Positions 6,603 to 13,554 are shown, counted from the first letter of the stretch. The stretch is DNA of 15,765 nucleotides from CAZTLE01 sp964614415 (GCA_964614415.1 CAZTLE010000092.1:1-15765), one strand, 5' to 3'. Numbers and translations: made by a program. Notes: generated from the sequence alone by a model not told the origin.

Positions 6603-7931
6603 ATGCGCAATCTGATCCTTCTTTTCAGTTTGATAACAGCTCTAAGCTTCGGTCAAACAGATACCCGCATGTATGACATTATTAGTGCGGTTTCGGCCGA
6701 CCGACTCGAGACCGATATTGCTAAATTAGCCGGTTTCGGCACTCGGCATACACTTAGTGACACGGTTTCAAATACCCGTGGTATTGGTGCAGCACGACGT
6801 TGGATCAAAGCCGAATTCGACAAGATCTCGGCCGATTGCAACAACTGCCTTGAGGTGTTCTACCAGAAGGACCTGGTTCCCAAGGGAGACAATCAGCGGA
6901 TTGTAAAAGACGTTTGGGTTGTTAACGTCGTTGCCATTCAACGTGGCACGAAGTATCCTAATCGTTTCATCATTATGAGTGGCGACATTGACTCACGGGT
7001 GAGTGATCCCAATGATTTTACATCCGATTCTCCTGGTGCCAATGACAATGCTACCGGTATGGCAGGAGCTATGGAAGCCGCGCGTGTACTCTCAAAGTAC
7101 AAATTTGAGAACAGTATTATTTATGTCGGTTTGAGCGGTGAAGAGCAAGGACTCTACGGTGGTAAAGGATTAGCAGCCTATGCCAAAGACAAGGGTTGGG
7201 AGATCATTGGGGTATTGAACAACGATATGATCGGCAATATTAAAGGGGTGAATGGGGTGATCAGTAACCGCGACTTCCGGATCTTTAGTGAACCGGTACC
7301 TCCCACTGAAACGGAGCGTCAACGCAGGGGACGACGGTTTTACGGTGGCGAAGTTGACGGAATCTCCCGTCAGTTAGCGCGCTACGTCTACGGAACTACC
7401 CGTGCATATATGCCCGAAATGAACCCTATTCTCATATATCGCCTTGACCGATTTGGCCGTGGTGGCCACCACAGGCCCTTTAACGATGCAGGGTTTGCCG
7501 GTATTCGAATTATGGAAGCCCATGAGAATTATACTCAGCAACATCAGGATATTCGAATGGAAGACGGTATTGAATACGGTGATAAACTCAAGTTCGTAAA
7601 CTTCGATTATGCCGCCAAGCTCACAGCAGTGAATGCTATTAATCTTGCGAGCCTGGCCTGGGCGCCGCAAGCGCCTAAGAATGTTCAGATTGGTGGTATT
7701 GTAGAGCCTTCCGCGAGATTAAAGTGGGAAAAATCAGAAGGTGCTGTAGGTTACCGGATCTATTGGAGGGATACCACCTCTCCTACCTGGGACCACAGTC
7801 GGTTTGTAGGTGATGTTTCCGAATATACGTTGGACGGCATCGTTATTGATAATTATTTCTTCGGAGTAGCTGCCGTAGGGAAGGACGGGCATGAAAGTCC
7901 CGTGGTGTTCCCCGGTGGTATTTTTAGATAG
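6603..7931 (+). CDS. Secreted M28 family metallopeptidase with C-terminal fibronectin type III-like domain
   Basis: The 442-residue product has a signal peptide (MRNLILLFSLITALSFG). Its M28 aminopeptidase-type catalytic domain covers about 25-350. Family landmarks are SPGANDNATG with the bridging Asp148, SGEEQGLYG with catalytic Glu180/metal ligand Glu181, NNDMIG with Asp208, and GGHHRPF with His290 as last ligand. Two positions differ from the textbook motif: the first ligand, normally His in H-x-D, is Asp128 in SGDIDSR, and the Asp usually preceding the last His is His289. The bridging and glutamate residues are intact, so activity with an altered metal site is possible. Residues about 357-440 look like a fibronectin type III module (PKNVQIGGIV...LKWEKSEGAVGYRIYWR...). 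It opens a tight operon; the next gene starts 3 nt after its stop. The likely role is extracellular or periplasmic peptide trimming. Confidence 0.88.
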   Translation: MRNLILLFSLITALSFGQTDTRMYDIISAVSADRLETDIAKLAGFGTRHTLSDTVSNTRGIGAARRWIKAEFDKISADCNNCLEVFYQKDLVPKGDNQRIVKDVWVVNVVAIQRGTKYPNRFIIMSGDIDSRVSDPNDFTSDSPGANDNATGMAGAMEAARVLSKYKFENSIIYVGLSGEEQGLYGGKGLAAYAKDKGWEIIGVLNNDMIGNIKGVNGVISNRDFRIFSEPVPPTETERQRRGRRFYGGEVDGISRQLARYVYGTTRAYMPEMNPILIYRLDRFGRGGHHRPFNDAGFAGIRIMEAHENYTQQHQDIRMEDGIEYGDKLKFVNFDYAAKLTAVNAINLASLAWAPQAPKNVQIGGIVEPSARLKWEKSEGAVGYRIYWRDTTSPTWDHSRFVGDVSEYTLDGIVIDNYFFGVAAVGKDGHESPVVFPGGIFR

Positions 7932-7934
7932 AAT

Positions 7935-8567
7935 ATGGCAACTACATCTCCTGGTAATAGAATAGGCTATTTCTTTTTGGCACTTTTCGCCATCTTCGTG
8001 GGTTTATACCCTGTCGTTTTTGCTTTTATTATCCCACCTGAAGAGGGGCTCATAGGTTCCAAGCCGGTAGAACTTTTGGATAAAGCCTTTTATTTACCCG
8101 TTCTATATACTCATACTTCGGTGGGTGGTATTGCACTGCTTGCCGGATTCTCGCAGTTTTTCAAATCCCTTCGCCGCAAACGGCTTAATCTCCACAGAAC
8201 CCTTGGGAAAATATATGTTATAGCTGTTCTCATTAGTGGTTCGGCAGCGCTGATCTCCGCTTTCTTTGCTACCGGTGGAATGGTCACAGCCATAGGTTTT
8301 GGACTTCTGGCTATTTTGTGGTTGTATACAACGGTTCAGGCCTATGTTACCATCCGAAGAAAAGACATAAATGCGCACCAGCGATGGATGATTCGAAGCT
8401 ATGCCCTCTGCTTTGCAGCAGTCACCCTTAGAATCATATTACCATCATTACAATTTGGACTCGGCATGGGATTTTTATCAGCATACATGATCGTTTCCTG
8501 GGCCTGCTGGGTTCCCAACATCCTGGTGGCCGAATTATTAATCATCCCCCGACTTAGAACCTCATGA
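7935..8567 (+). CDS. DUF2306 family integral membrane protein
   Basis: The 210-residue product has about six predicted membrane segments (roughly 10-32, 52-75, 92-112, 116-137, 154-172 and 178-203). It matches the DUF2306 pattern: a histidine in the second segment (LYTHTS, His60), LHRTLGKIY between segments (His87), and NAHQRWMIRSYALCFAAVTLRI (His148) before the fifth. The spaced conserved histidines could bind a cofactor such as haem, but that is only a guess; the family has no established function that I know. It starts 3 nt after the M28 stop and its TGA overlaps the ATG of the M1 gene (ATGA at 8564-8567), so it is translationally coupled between two exported peptidases. The start is supported by the tight spacing. 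Confidence 0.85.
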   Translation: MATTSPGNRIGYFFLALFAIFVGLYPVVFAFIIPPEEGLIGSKPVELLDKAFYLPVLYTHTSVGGIALLAGFSQFFKSLRRKRLNLHRTLGKIYVIAVLISGSAALISAFFATGGMVTAIGFGLLAILWLYTTVQAYVTIRRKDINAHQRWMIRSYALCFAAVTLRIILPSLQFGLGMGFLSAYMIVSWACWVPNILVAELLIIPRLRTS

Positions 8568-10183
8568 AATTAAAGACATTCTTAGCCCTGTTTTGCATTC
8601 CCCTACTTACTATGTCCCAACAGTTTACACGTCAGGATACACTTCGCGGCAGTATTACGCCCGAAAGAGCCTGGTGGGATCTAACGCATTACGAACTGGA
8701 AGTGGTTGTAGATCCTGAAAAACGATTTATCTGGGGCACAAACACCGTTACCTATGATATCCTGGAGGAAGCTCAGGTCATGCAAATCGACCTGCAACCA
8801 CCCATGAAGATCGATAAAGTGATGCAGGATGGTAAACTGTTGGAAGTTATTTCTGAAGGGAACGCTCATTTTATTACACTTCAGAAGAAACAGAAAAAAG
8901 GAAAAGCAGATTACCTGACCATCTCTTTTTCAGGAACTCCCCTGGTCGCTGAAAGGCCACCCTGGGATGGCGGATTTACATGGAAACGTGACAGAAACGG
9001 GAAGCATTTCATCGCTACTTCCAACCAGGGTATAGGTGCCAGTATTTGGTGGCCCAATAAGGATCATGCCTACGACGAACCCGAAGATGGCATGAACATC
9101 TCAGTTACTGTTCCCAATGGACTCATGAATGTCTCTAACGGACGTCTCATAGAAACCGAAGTAGGAGAAAAAGAAACCATCTGGCGCTGGCAGGTTAAGA
9201 ACCCAATCAACAACTACGGCGTTAATATTAATATTGGGGATTACGTGCATTTCGGAGAGAAATTTAAGGGTGAAAAGGGAACCCTGGATATGGATTATTA
9301 TGTACTTCGGGAAAATGAGTCCAAAGCCCGGGAACAATTCAAACAGGCAAAAGGTATGATGGAGGCCTTCGAACATTGGTTCGGTCCTTACCCCTTTTAT
9401 GAGGATAGTTTTAAGCTGGTAGAAGTGCCCTATCTGGGTATGGAACATCAAAGTAGTGTGACCTACGGCAATAAGTATCAAAACGGTTACCTCGGCACTG
9501 ATCTTTCCGGCTCCGGATGGGGACTCAAGTTCGACTTCATCATCGTCCATGAAGGGGGACACGAATGGTTTGCCAACAACATTACCCATGTCGACGTGGC
9601 CGACCTCTGGATTCATGAAGGGTTCACCGCATATTCCGAAAACCTTTACCTGGATTATCACTACGGACACAAAGCCTCTTCCGAATATGTAGTAGGCACC
9701 CGCTCACTTATTCAAAACGACAAACCTCTCATTGGCGTGTACAATGTGCACAATGAAGGGAGTTCAGACATGTACTATAAGGGAGCCAATATCCTGCATA
9801 CCTTGCGGCAACTCCTGGAAGATGATGAAAAGTGGCGTAGTGTTTTACGCGGTCTGAACAAGGACTTTTACCACCAAACCGTCACCAGTGGGCAAATAGA
9901 AGAGTACATCAGTGAGAAAACCGGTATTGATCTCACCGAGTTCTGGGAACAGTACTTGCGCACTACCATGGTTCCTACTGTTGAGTACAAGGCCAACGGT
10001 AAAAAGCTCGAATTTAGGTATACGGAGGTCATCGATAAGTTCGACATGCCGGTTATTGTCCTCATCAACGGAAAAGAGGAATGGATCTATCCAAAAGCGG
10101 ACTGGAGTTCCAAAGACTTTACGGAAGATATTAAGTCGGTATCCATCAAAAAAGACTTCTACGTGAATCTGGAGAAGTTCTAA
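8564..10183 (+). CDS. Secreted M1 family zinc metallopeptidase
   Basis: This 539-residue gluzincin has a signal peptide (MKLKTFLALFCIPLLTMSQ) and the M1 plan: N-terminal beta-rich domain, then the catalytic domain. The zinc site is HEGGH (329-333) with the third ligand Glu352 in WIHEGFTAYSE, 19 residues after the second histidine. The substrate-binding GxMEN motif appears as GMEH (292-295, in YLGMEHQSS), a variant found in several M1 subfamilies. The transition-state tyrosine is probably Tyr404 in MYYKGAN. It lacks the long C-terminal helical domain of PepN and so belongs to the short form, compatible with removing N-terminal residues from peptides in the periplasm or outside. Its start overlaps the DUF2306 stop by 4 nt, and it shares the operon with the M28 enzyme, suggesting joint peptide breakdown. 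Confidence 0.93.
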   Translation: MKLKTFLALFCIPLLTMSQQFTRQDTLRGSITPERAWWDLTHYELEVVVDPEKRFIWGTNTVTYDILEEAQVMQIDLQPPMKIDKVMQDGKLLEVISEGNAHFITLQKKQKKGKADYLTISFSGTPLVAERPPWDGGFTWKRDRNGKHFIATSNQGIGASIWWPNKDHAYDEPEDGMNISVTVPNGLMNVSNGRLIETEVGEKETIWRWQVKNPINNYGVNINIGDYVHFGEKFKGEKGTLDMDYYVLRENESKAREQFKQAKGMMEAFEHWFGPYPFYEDSFKLVEVPYLGMEHQSSVTYGNKYQNGYLGTDLSGSGWGLKFDFIIVHEGGHEWFANNITHVDVADLWIHEGFTAYSENLYLDYHYGHKASSEYVVGTRSLIQNDKPLIGVYNVHNEGSSDMYYKGANILHTLRQLLEDDEKWRSVLRGLNKDFYHQTVTSGQIEEYISEKTGIDLTEFWEQYLRTTMVPTVEYKANGKKLEFRYTEVIDKFDMPVIVLINGKEEWIYPKADWSSKDFTEDIKSVSIKKDFYVNLEKF

Positions 10184-10190
10184 AGATCTC

Positions 10191-11243
10191 ATGAGAGCAA
10201 TCATCTACCATTCGTTCCAGGGAACACCGGGTATCGAAACCGTACCGGACCCCACTCCCCTGGCGCATGGTGTCGTGTTGAAAGTTAAGGCCACAGGATT
10301 GTGTCGCAGTGACTGGCATGGCTGGATGGGACATGATCCCGATATTAGCCTCCCTCATGTTCCCGGGCATGAACTAGCCGGAGAAATTGTTGAATTAGGT
10401 TCGGAAGTTACGGGATTTAAGATAGGAGATCGTGTCACCGTGCCCTTTGTGTGCGGTTGCGGCAATTGCGAGCAATGTGCTTCCGGCAACCAACAGGTCT
10501 GCGATCATCAGTCACAACCGGGCTTCACCCATTGGGGTTCTTTTGCGGAGTATGTCCGTATTGACAAAGCTATGACCAACCTGGTTCCACTTCCCGAGTC
10601 CATTGACGATATCACGGCGGCCAGCCTTGGATGTCGCTTTATCACAGCCTATCGCGCGGTTGTGGATCAGGGGAAAACAACAGCGGGAAACTATGTCGCG
10701 GTGCATGGTTGCGGAGGGGTCGGACTCTCAGCCATCATGATCGCCAAAGCCCTTGGAGCGCAACCCATAGCCATCGATATCAATCAAGAAGCACTCTCAC
10801 TGGCCTCTCGTTTGGGGGCCGTAGCAACTATTAACGCGACCGAAACCGATCAGGTTGCGGAAGCCGTAAAAGACATTTCCCGCGGAGGTGTTCATGTTTC
10901 TCTGGATGCTCTGGGAAGTGCGGAGACCAGTTCCAATTCCATCAACAATCTTCGGAAACGTGGCAAACACATTCAGGTGGGTCTTATGACAGGAGACCAT
11001 AAAAAGTTAACTGTGCCTATGGATCACATCATGGCCCATGAACTAGAGATCATTGGCAGTCACGGCATGCAGGCACATCGGTATCCGGAAATGCTGGAAC
11101 TCATCGAATCCGGTAAGCTCAATCCAAAGCAACTGGTCACAAGTACCCTGAGCCTCGAAGAAGCTGTGCATTCGCTAACACGCATGAACCAATTTGATCA
11201 TAGCGGTGTAATGGTCATCAATATGGAATCTGGAGGTGTCTAA
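10191..11243 (+). CDS. Zinc-dependent alcohol dehydrogenase (MDR superfamily)
   Basis: The 350-residue cytoplasmic oxidoreductase has complete zinc-ADH motifs. Catalytic zinc ligands are Cys38 (GLCRSDWHG), His60 with Glu61 (PGHELAGEIVELG) and Cys148 (LGCRF). The structural zinc site is the four-cysteine set Cys90, Cys93, Cys96 and Cys104 (CGNCEQC...QQVC). The Rossmann motif is GCGGVGL (173-179), and Asp196 at the end of the second strand (AIDIN) favours NAD+ over NADP+. Substrate is not determinable; an alcohol or aldehyde role is expected. The ATG at 10191 lies 7 nt after the M1 stop, so it is probably the last gene of the same operon although its chemistry differs from the peptidases. No terminator follows closely; the first candidate is about 290 nt downstream inside repeats. 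Confidence 0.92.
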   Translation: MRAIIYHSFQGTPGIETVPDPTPLAHGVVLKVKATGLCRSDWHGWMGHDPDISLPHVPGHELAGEIVELGSEVTGFKIGDRVTVPFVCGCGNCEQCASGNQQVCDHQSQPGFTHWGSFAEYVRIDKAMTNLVPLPESIDDITAASLGCRFITAYRAVVDQGKTTAGNYVAVHGCGGVGLSAIMIAKALGAQPIAIDINQEALSLASRLGAVATINATETDQVAEAVKDISRGGVHVSLDALGSAETSSNSINNLRKRGKHIQVGLMTGDHKKLTVPMDHIMAHELEIIGSHGMQAHRYPEMLELIESGKLNPKQLVTSTLSLEEAVHSLTRMNQFDHSGVMVINMESGGV

Positions 11244-11274
11244 CTCTTGCATCCTTAACGCATATTTTGATTGG

Positions 11275-11535
11275 GTTTTGAGTTTTAAATTTTGAGTGTT
11301 AAGTTTTGAATTGGGAGCAAGTAGTGAGTAATGAGAGTTGAGTATTGAGATGTGGTTGGAAACTGGAAGTCAGAAGATTGAAGTTCGATGACCGAGGACT
11401 GCCGGCTGCTACTGTCTACTTTAACCGGGTTACAAGTTGCAGGTTTCAAGTTTTAAGTTTTAAATGTTGAGTTTTAAATCGGAATAAGTTTTGAGTACTG
11501 GGTATTGAGAATTTAGATTTATTTGGAATTTTGAA
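11275..11535 (+). repeat. Heptad tract D: long 7-nt phased degenerate repeat
   Basis: Thirty consecutive 7-nt words run from 11275 to 11484 with no indel. Word families change along the tract: GTTTTGA (11275, 11303) and GTTTTAA (11282); words ending GAGTA (TTGAGTA 11338) and GAGAT (11345); GAAGnnn words (GAAGTCA 11366, GAAGATT 11373, GAAGTTC 11380); GAGGACT (11394); GTTACAA (11429), GTTGCAG (11436); then GTTTTAA again (11450, 11457, 11471). After a 3-nt slip (11485-11487) the register resumes with GTTTTGA (11488), GTACTGG (11495) and GTATTGA (11502). Further words of this kind (GTATTTG 11624, GAATTTG 11631) appear just before the next gene. The 419-nt gap holds no credible gene. The tract resembles in principle the degenerate heptanucleotide STRR repeats of heterocystous cyanobacteria. 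Confidence 0.85.
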
Positions 11536-11567
11536 CCTGCCTGACGGCAGTCAGGTTTGATTTTTTT
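11536..11567 (+). repeat. REP-like palindrome with T-run, possible terminator
   Basis: The core at 11536-11555 can fold two ways: CTGCC/GGCAG (11537-11541 with 11546-11550) or CCTGAC/GTCAGG (11540-11545 with 11550-11555). After a 5-nt spacer comes a run of seven T (11561-11567), so the second fold may act as a weak terminator for the operon ending at 11243. A diverged copy of the core is at 13444-13462. Confidence 0.55.
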
Positions 11568-11611
11568 ACCCTGAGCTGCGCTGTGCTGAGCTTGTCGAAG
11601 TACCGAAGGGT
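11568..11611. repeat. REP-like element, CCTGAGC...GTCGAAGGG type
   Basis: ACCCT (11568-11572) and AGGGT (11607-11611) bound a stretch containing CTGAGCTTGTCGAAG (11586-11600). The motif joining CTGAGC to GTCGAAG inside short inverted ends is a common dispersed intergenic element of Bacteroidota. Here it looks internally expanded, since CTGAGC appears twice (11571 and 11586) and GAAG twice. Confidence 0.6.
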
Positions 11612-11662
11612 GGAATTTACCTCGTATTTGGAATTTGATTACTGAATCATGACCTTAGTAAC

Positions 11663-12235
11663 ATGGACGAAAAACCTGAATTGTATTTTCCCAGAGACGT
11701 AGAATGGCGTCAGTGGTTGGAGGTCAATCACGCGACCCATCCACAAGGTGTATATCTCATTATGTACAAGCTCGAAGCCAATATCCCAACAATGCGCTGG
11801 GAGGAAGCAGTGCGGGTGGCTCTATGCTATGGCTGGATAGACAGTACGGTCAAGAATCTGGGAGGTCCAAAGCGAAGGCAGTATTTCTGTCCGCGAAAAC
11901 CCAAAAGTGTGTGGAGTGCGCTCAACAAAAAATACATTTCCGAAATGGAACCACTCGGTCTTATCCATGAAAGTGGTTGGAATGCCATTAATGTAGCCAG
12001 GGAGAACGGTATGTGGTCTGCATTGGACAATGTTGAAAACGGAATAATCCCGGCTGAATTACAGGCTGCATTCGACGCCAATCCCAAGGCTTGGGAAAAC
12101 TATCAGAGTTTTGCCCCGGGGTATCGAAAAAGCTATCTGTATTGGCTACACAACGCCAAGCGCGAAGAAACACGGGCGAAACGCATTGAGCAGATCATCG
12201 CCTACTGCGAGGCTGGAATAAAAACCAGGATGTGA
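11663..12235 (+). CDS. YdeI/OmpD-associated family protein
   Basis: The 190-residue cytoplasmic product shows the family's ordered motifs: WEEAVRVALCYGWIDS (46-61), RQYFCPRKPKSVWSALNKKYI (72-92), NGMWSALDNVENGIIP (114-129) and FAPGYRKSYLYWLHNAKREETRAKRI (151-176). Proteins of this family are annotated as YdeI/OmpD-associated or bacteriocin-protection proteins, but no biochemical activity is established to my knowledge. The ATG at 11663 gives the typical N-terminus; a nearby ATG at 11649 is out of frame. It stands alone between two repeat-filled gaps, so it probably has its own promoter, which I cannot place with confidence. The ending motif and length agree with intact family members. Confidence 0.85.
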   Translation: MDEKPELYFPRDVEWRQWLEVNHATHPQGVYLIMYKLEANIPTMRWEEAVRVALCYGWIDSTVKNLGGPKRRQYFCPRKPKSVWSALNKKYISEMEPLGLIHESGWNAINVARENGMWSALDNVENGIIPAELQAAFDANPKAWENYQSFAPGYRKSYLYWLHNAKREETRAKRIEQIIAYCEAGIKTRM

Positions 12236-12243
12236 CACAAACT

Positions 12244-12292
12244 GAATTCCGAATAATGAATAGAGAATGTCGAATTTGGAAGTGTATTTTCC
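12244..12292 (+). repeat. Heptad tract E (GAATnnn words)
   Basis: Seven consecutive 7-nt words fill most of the 81-nt gap: GAATTCC (12244), GAATAAT (12251), GAATAGA (12258), GAATGTC (12265), GAATTTG (12272), GAAGTGT (12279) and ATTTTCC (12286). Five in a row begin GAAT, which makes the 7-nt register obvious. It is the same phenomenon as tracts A-D and F but with another word family. Confidence 0.75.
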
Positions 12293-12316
12293 TCAACTGA
12301 TTTACTATAAATAGAA

Positions 12317-13105
12317 GTGGACGCTGTCATAATGATACTGGTATTTATGGGCGTGGTAGGACTGATCATCCTATCCATGAAGTATCGTTCGAAGAGCGAA
12401 CGGGAGTACGATAAAAAGCTTAAAGAAAGCCTGCGGGATGAATATATAATTGACCCCGAAACCGGAGCTAAACTTACCCTGGAACAAGCCGAATCCGGTC
12501 ATTGGGTGGCCCATGACAATGAATTCCGGACCACTCCTGAAGAGGACATTCAAAAACTGTTCACCGAAGAACAAAAAGAGGCCGAAAGAGTAGTCAACCA
12601 CCTTGCTCGGGAAACCAGGTATCGCCGCAGTAAATTTCCCGAGGAACAGATTGCCATCCTTGAAAACACGAAAACGCTCTCCAAATATGACAATTGGAGC
12701 TACTCCAACTGCTATCGCATAGAGGGACGAAACGGATTTGTCTTTATGCCGGCAGCGAACATTCAGGGACAAACGTACTATGAGGACGATTATCACGAAT
12801 CGCAACTGATGTTTTGGATTACCACGGAAACCGACCTTGGACACTATTATTTCAGAGAGAAAACGGGTTCGGAAAAATTTCTGGATAAACTGCGAAGTGA
12901 CGATGTCATCAAAGTAAAGGATTATGAGTCGTTTGCCTTTAAAGAATCAGATTCTCCTGTCCGCATGCTTCAATTGTTAAAGCGGTTGGAAAAAGTGCAA
13001 GGGTTTGAGATGGAGTTCATGGATACGCACATATTTTTGAAAAGCACAAAGCTGGTCAATCTTAAAGACCTCAGGATAATGGAGGACATTGTTGCACAGA
13101 TTTGA
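12317..13105 (+). CDS. Unrecognised single-pass membrane protein with large cytoplasmic domain
   Basis: I do not recognise a family. The product is 262 residues from GTG at 12317 or 257 from the in-frame ATG at 12332; neither has a clear ribosome site, and the ATG may be the true start. One N-terminal membrane segment (about residues 4-21) is followed by a lysine/arginine-rich stretch (KYRSKSEREYDKK), which predicts an N-out, C-in anchor. The rest is charged and soluble. Residues about 45-65 (DPETGAKLTLEQAESGHWVAH) suggest a small recurring motif; about 80-125 is a helical Glu/Lys/Arg-rich segment; the C-terminal ~130 residues look mixed alpha/beta. It is flanked by heptad tracts E and F and has no neighbour close enough to call an operon. 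The coding potential is convincing: it is long, amphipathic and free of repeat text. Confidence 0.75.
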   Translation: MDAVIMILVFMGVVGLIILSMKYRSKSEREYDKKLKESLRDEYIIDPETGAKLTLEQAESGHWVAHDNEFRTTPEEDIQKLFTEEQKEAERVVNHLARETRYRRSKFPEEQIAILENTKTLSKYDNWSYSNCYRIEGRNGFVFMPAANIQGQTYYEDDYHESQLMFWITTETDLGHYYFREKTGSEKFLDKLRSDDVIKVKDYESFAFKESDSPVRMLQLLKRLEKVQGFEMEFMDTHIFLKSTKLVNLKDLRIMEDIVAQI

Positions 13106-13123
13106 AGAATAGGTTTGTTGTTT

Positions 13124-13304
13124 GAAGAGAGAAGAGAAAGCAGAGAAGAGAAGACCGAAGGTTGGCGCGTGAAGCTGGAAGCATGAAGACTGTCAACTGC
13201 TTACTCTAATAGTGTTACAAGTTGCAGGTTACTGGTTTTAAGTTTTGAATATTGAGTTTTGAATTGGGTTTGTGGTTAGAGGTTAGAAAATCGAAAAGAG
13301 AGAA
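13124..13304 (+). repeat. Heptad tract F, partly duplicated from tract D
   Basis: Words run in 7-nt register: GAAGAGA (13124, 13131), then GAAGCTG (13171), GAAGCAT (13178), GAAGACT (13185), GTCAACT (13192) and GCTTACT (13199). After an 8-nt unit (13206-13213) come GTTACAA (13214), GTTGCAG (13221), GTTACTG (13228), GTTTTAA (13235), GTTTTGA (13242), ATATTGA (13249), GTTTTGA (13256) and ATTGGGT (13263), ending near GAGAGAA (13298). The block 13214-13269 matches 11429-11484 at 47 of 56 positions by hand alignment without gaps. The 473-nt gap (13106-13578) otherwise holds REP-like elements, tract G and a leader hairpin, but no gene I can support. Confidence 0.85.
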
Positions 13305-13336
13305 AATGCTTGATGACAGAAGACCCAGAGTCCGCT

Positions 13337-13369
13337 GTCATACTGAGCGCAGTCGAAGTGAAGGTGGAC
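13337..13369. repeat. REP-like element, CTGAGCGCAGTCGAAG type
   Basis: The segment contains GTCATACTGAGCGCAGTCGAAG (split here as GTCATACTGAG at 13337-13347 and CGCAGTCGAAG at 13348-13358), the hallmark of the same dispersed class as 11568-11611, followed by a degraded right end (GTGGAC at 13364-13369). It appears to be a decayed copy. Confidence 0.55.
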
Positions 13370-13423
13370 GAATTGATTTCAAAAATAGCCAACCGAAAAT
13401 TGCAATGGCCTACTGAAAACCCT

Positions 13424-13451
13424 CTCACTCCTCGCACCTCACACCTACCTG
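13424..13451 (-). repeat. Heptad tract G, minus-strand orientation
   Basis: Four words in register, written on the + strand: CTCACTC (13424), CTCGCAC (13431), CTCACAC (13438) and CTACCTG (13445). On the minus strand these are G-starting purine-rich words (GAGTGAG, GTGCGAG, GTGTGAG), so the tract is inverted relative to tract F, as tract B is to tract A. Confidence 0.55.
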
Positions 13452-13462
13452 CGGCAGTCAGG
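13444..13462. repeat. Second copy of the REP-like palindrome (CGGCAGTCAGG core)
   Basis: The 19-nt text ends in CGGCAGTCAGG (13452-13462), identical to 11545-11555, and its first eight bases differ from the other copy by one substitution and a neighbouring 1-nt deletion. The loss breaks the CCTGAC arm, so this copy is decayed. It overlaps the end of heptad tract G. Confidence 0.5.
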
Positions 13463-13493
13463 CCTCAATCCCCTCGTTATCGGTTAAAATCAC

Positions 13494-13501
13494 TATCTTT
13501 A
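13494..13501 (+). promoter_or_regulatory. Possible -7 box for the FecR-like/CHASE2 operon
   Basis: TATCTTTA (13494-13501) matches the Bacteroidota -7 consensus TAnnTTTG at all but the last base and is identical to the candidate box before 4521. No good TTTG lies at the expected -33 distance, so the call is weak. A start from it would give a leader of about 70 nt containing the hairpin at 13511-13548. Confidence 0.3.
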
Positions 13502-13510
13502 ACAGAGACT

Positions 13511-13554
13511 CCCCGTCCATGTCCGGAATCGTTCTGGGTGGTGCGGGGTTTTTT
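13511..13554 (+). terminator. Terminator-like hairpin in the leader of the FecR-like gene
   Basis: CCCCGTCCA (13511-13519) can pair with TGGTGCGGGG (13539-13548): nine pairs including one G-U, with one bulged T, a 19-nt loop, and six T residues immediately after (13549-13554). It lies 25 nt before the start codon at 13579. It may end stray transcription from the repeat-rich gap, or act as an attenuator if the promoter at 13494 is real. Confidence 0.45.

Noticed and set aside
9440..9451. GMEH in place of GxMEN in the M1 peptidase as a sign of an inactive enzyme
   Set aside because: This variant occurs in functional M1 subfamilies, and the zinc ligands, catalytic Glu and Tyr are all present.
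11275..11484. CRISPR array
   Set aside because: There are no direct repeats of 20-40 nt with unique spacers; the period is 7 nt and no cas gene is present.
11244..11662. Hidden tRNA or small RNA gene in the largest repeat-filled gaps
   Set aside because: No cloverleaf arms or CCA-type end could be found by eye on either strand; the sequence is accounted for by heptad and REP-like text.
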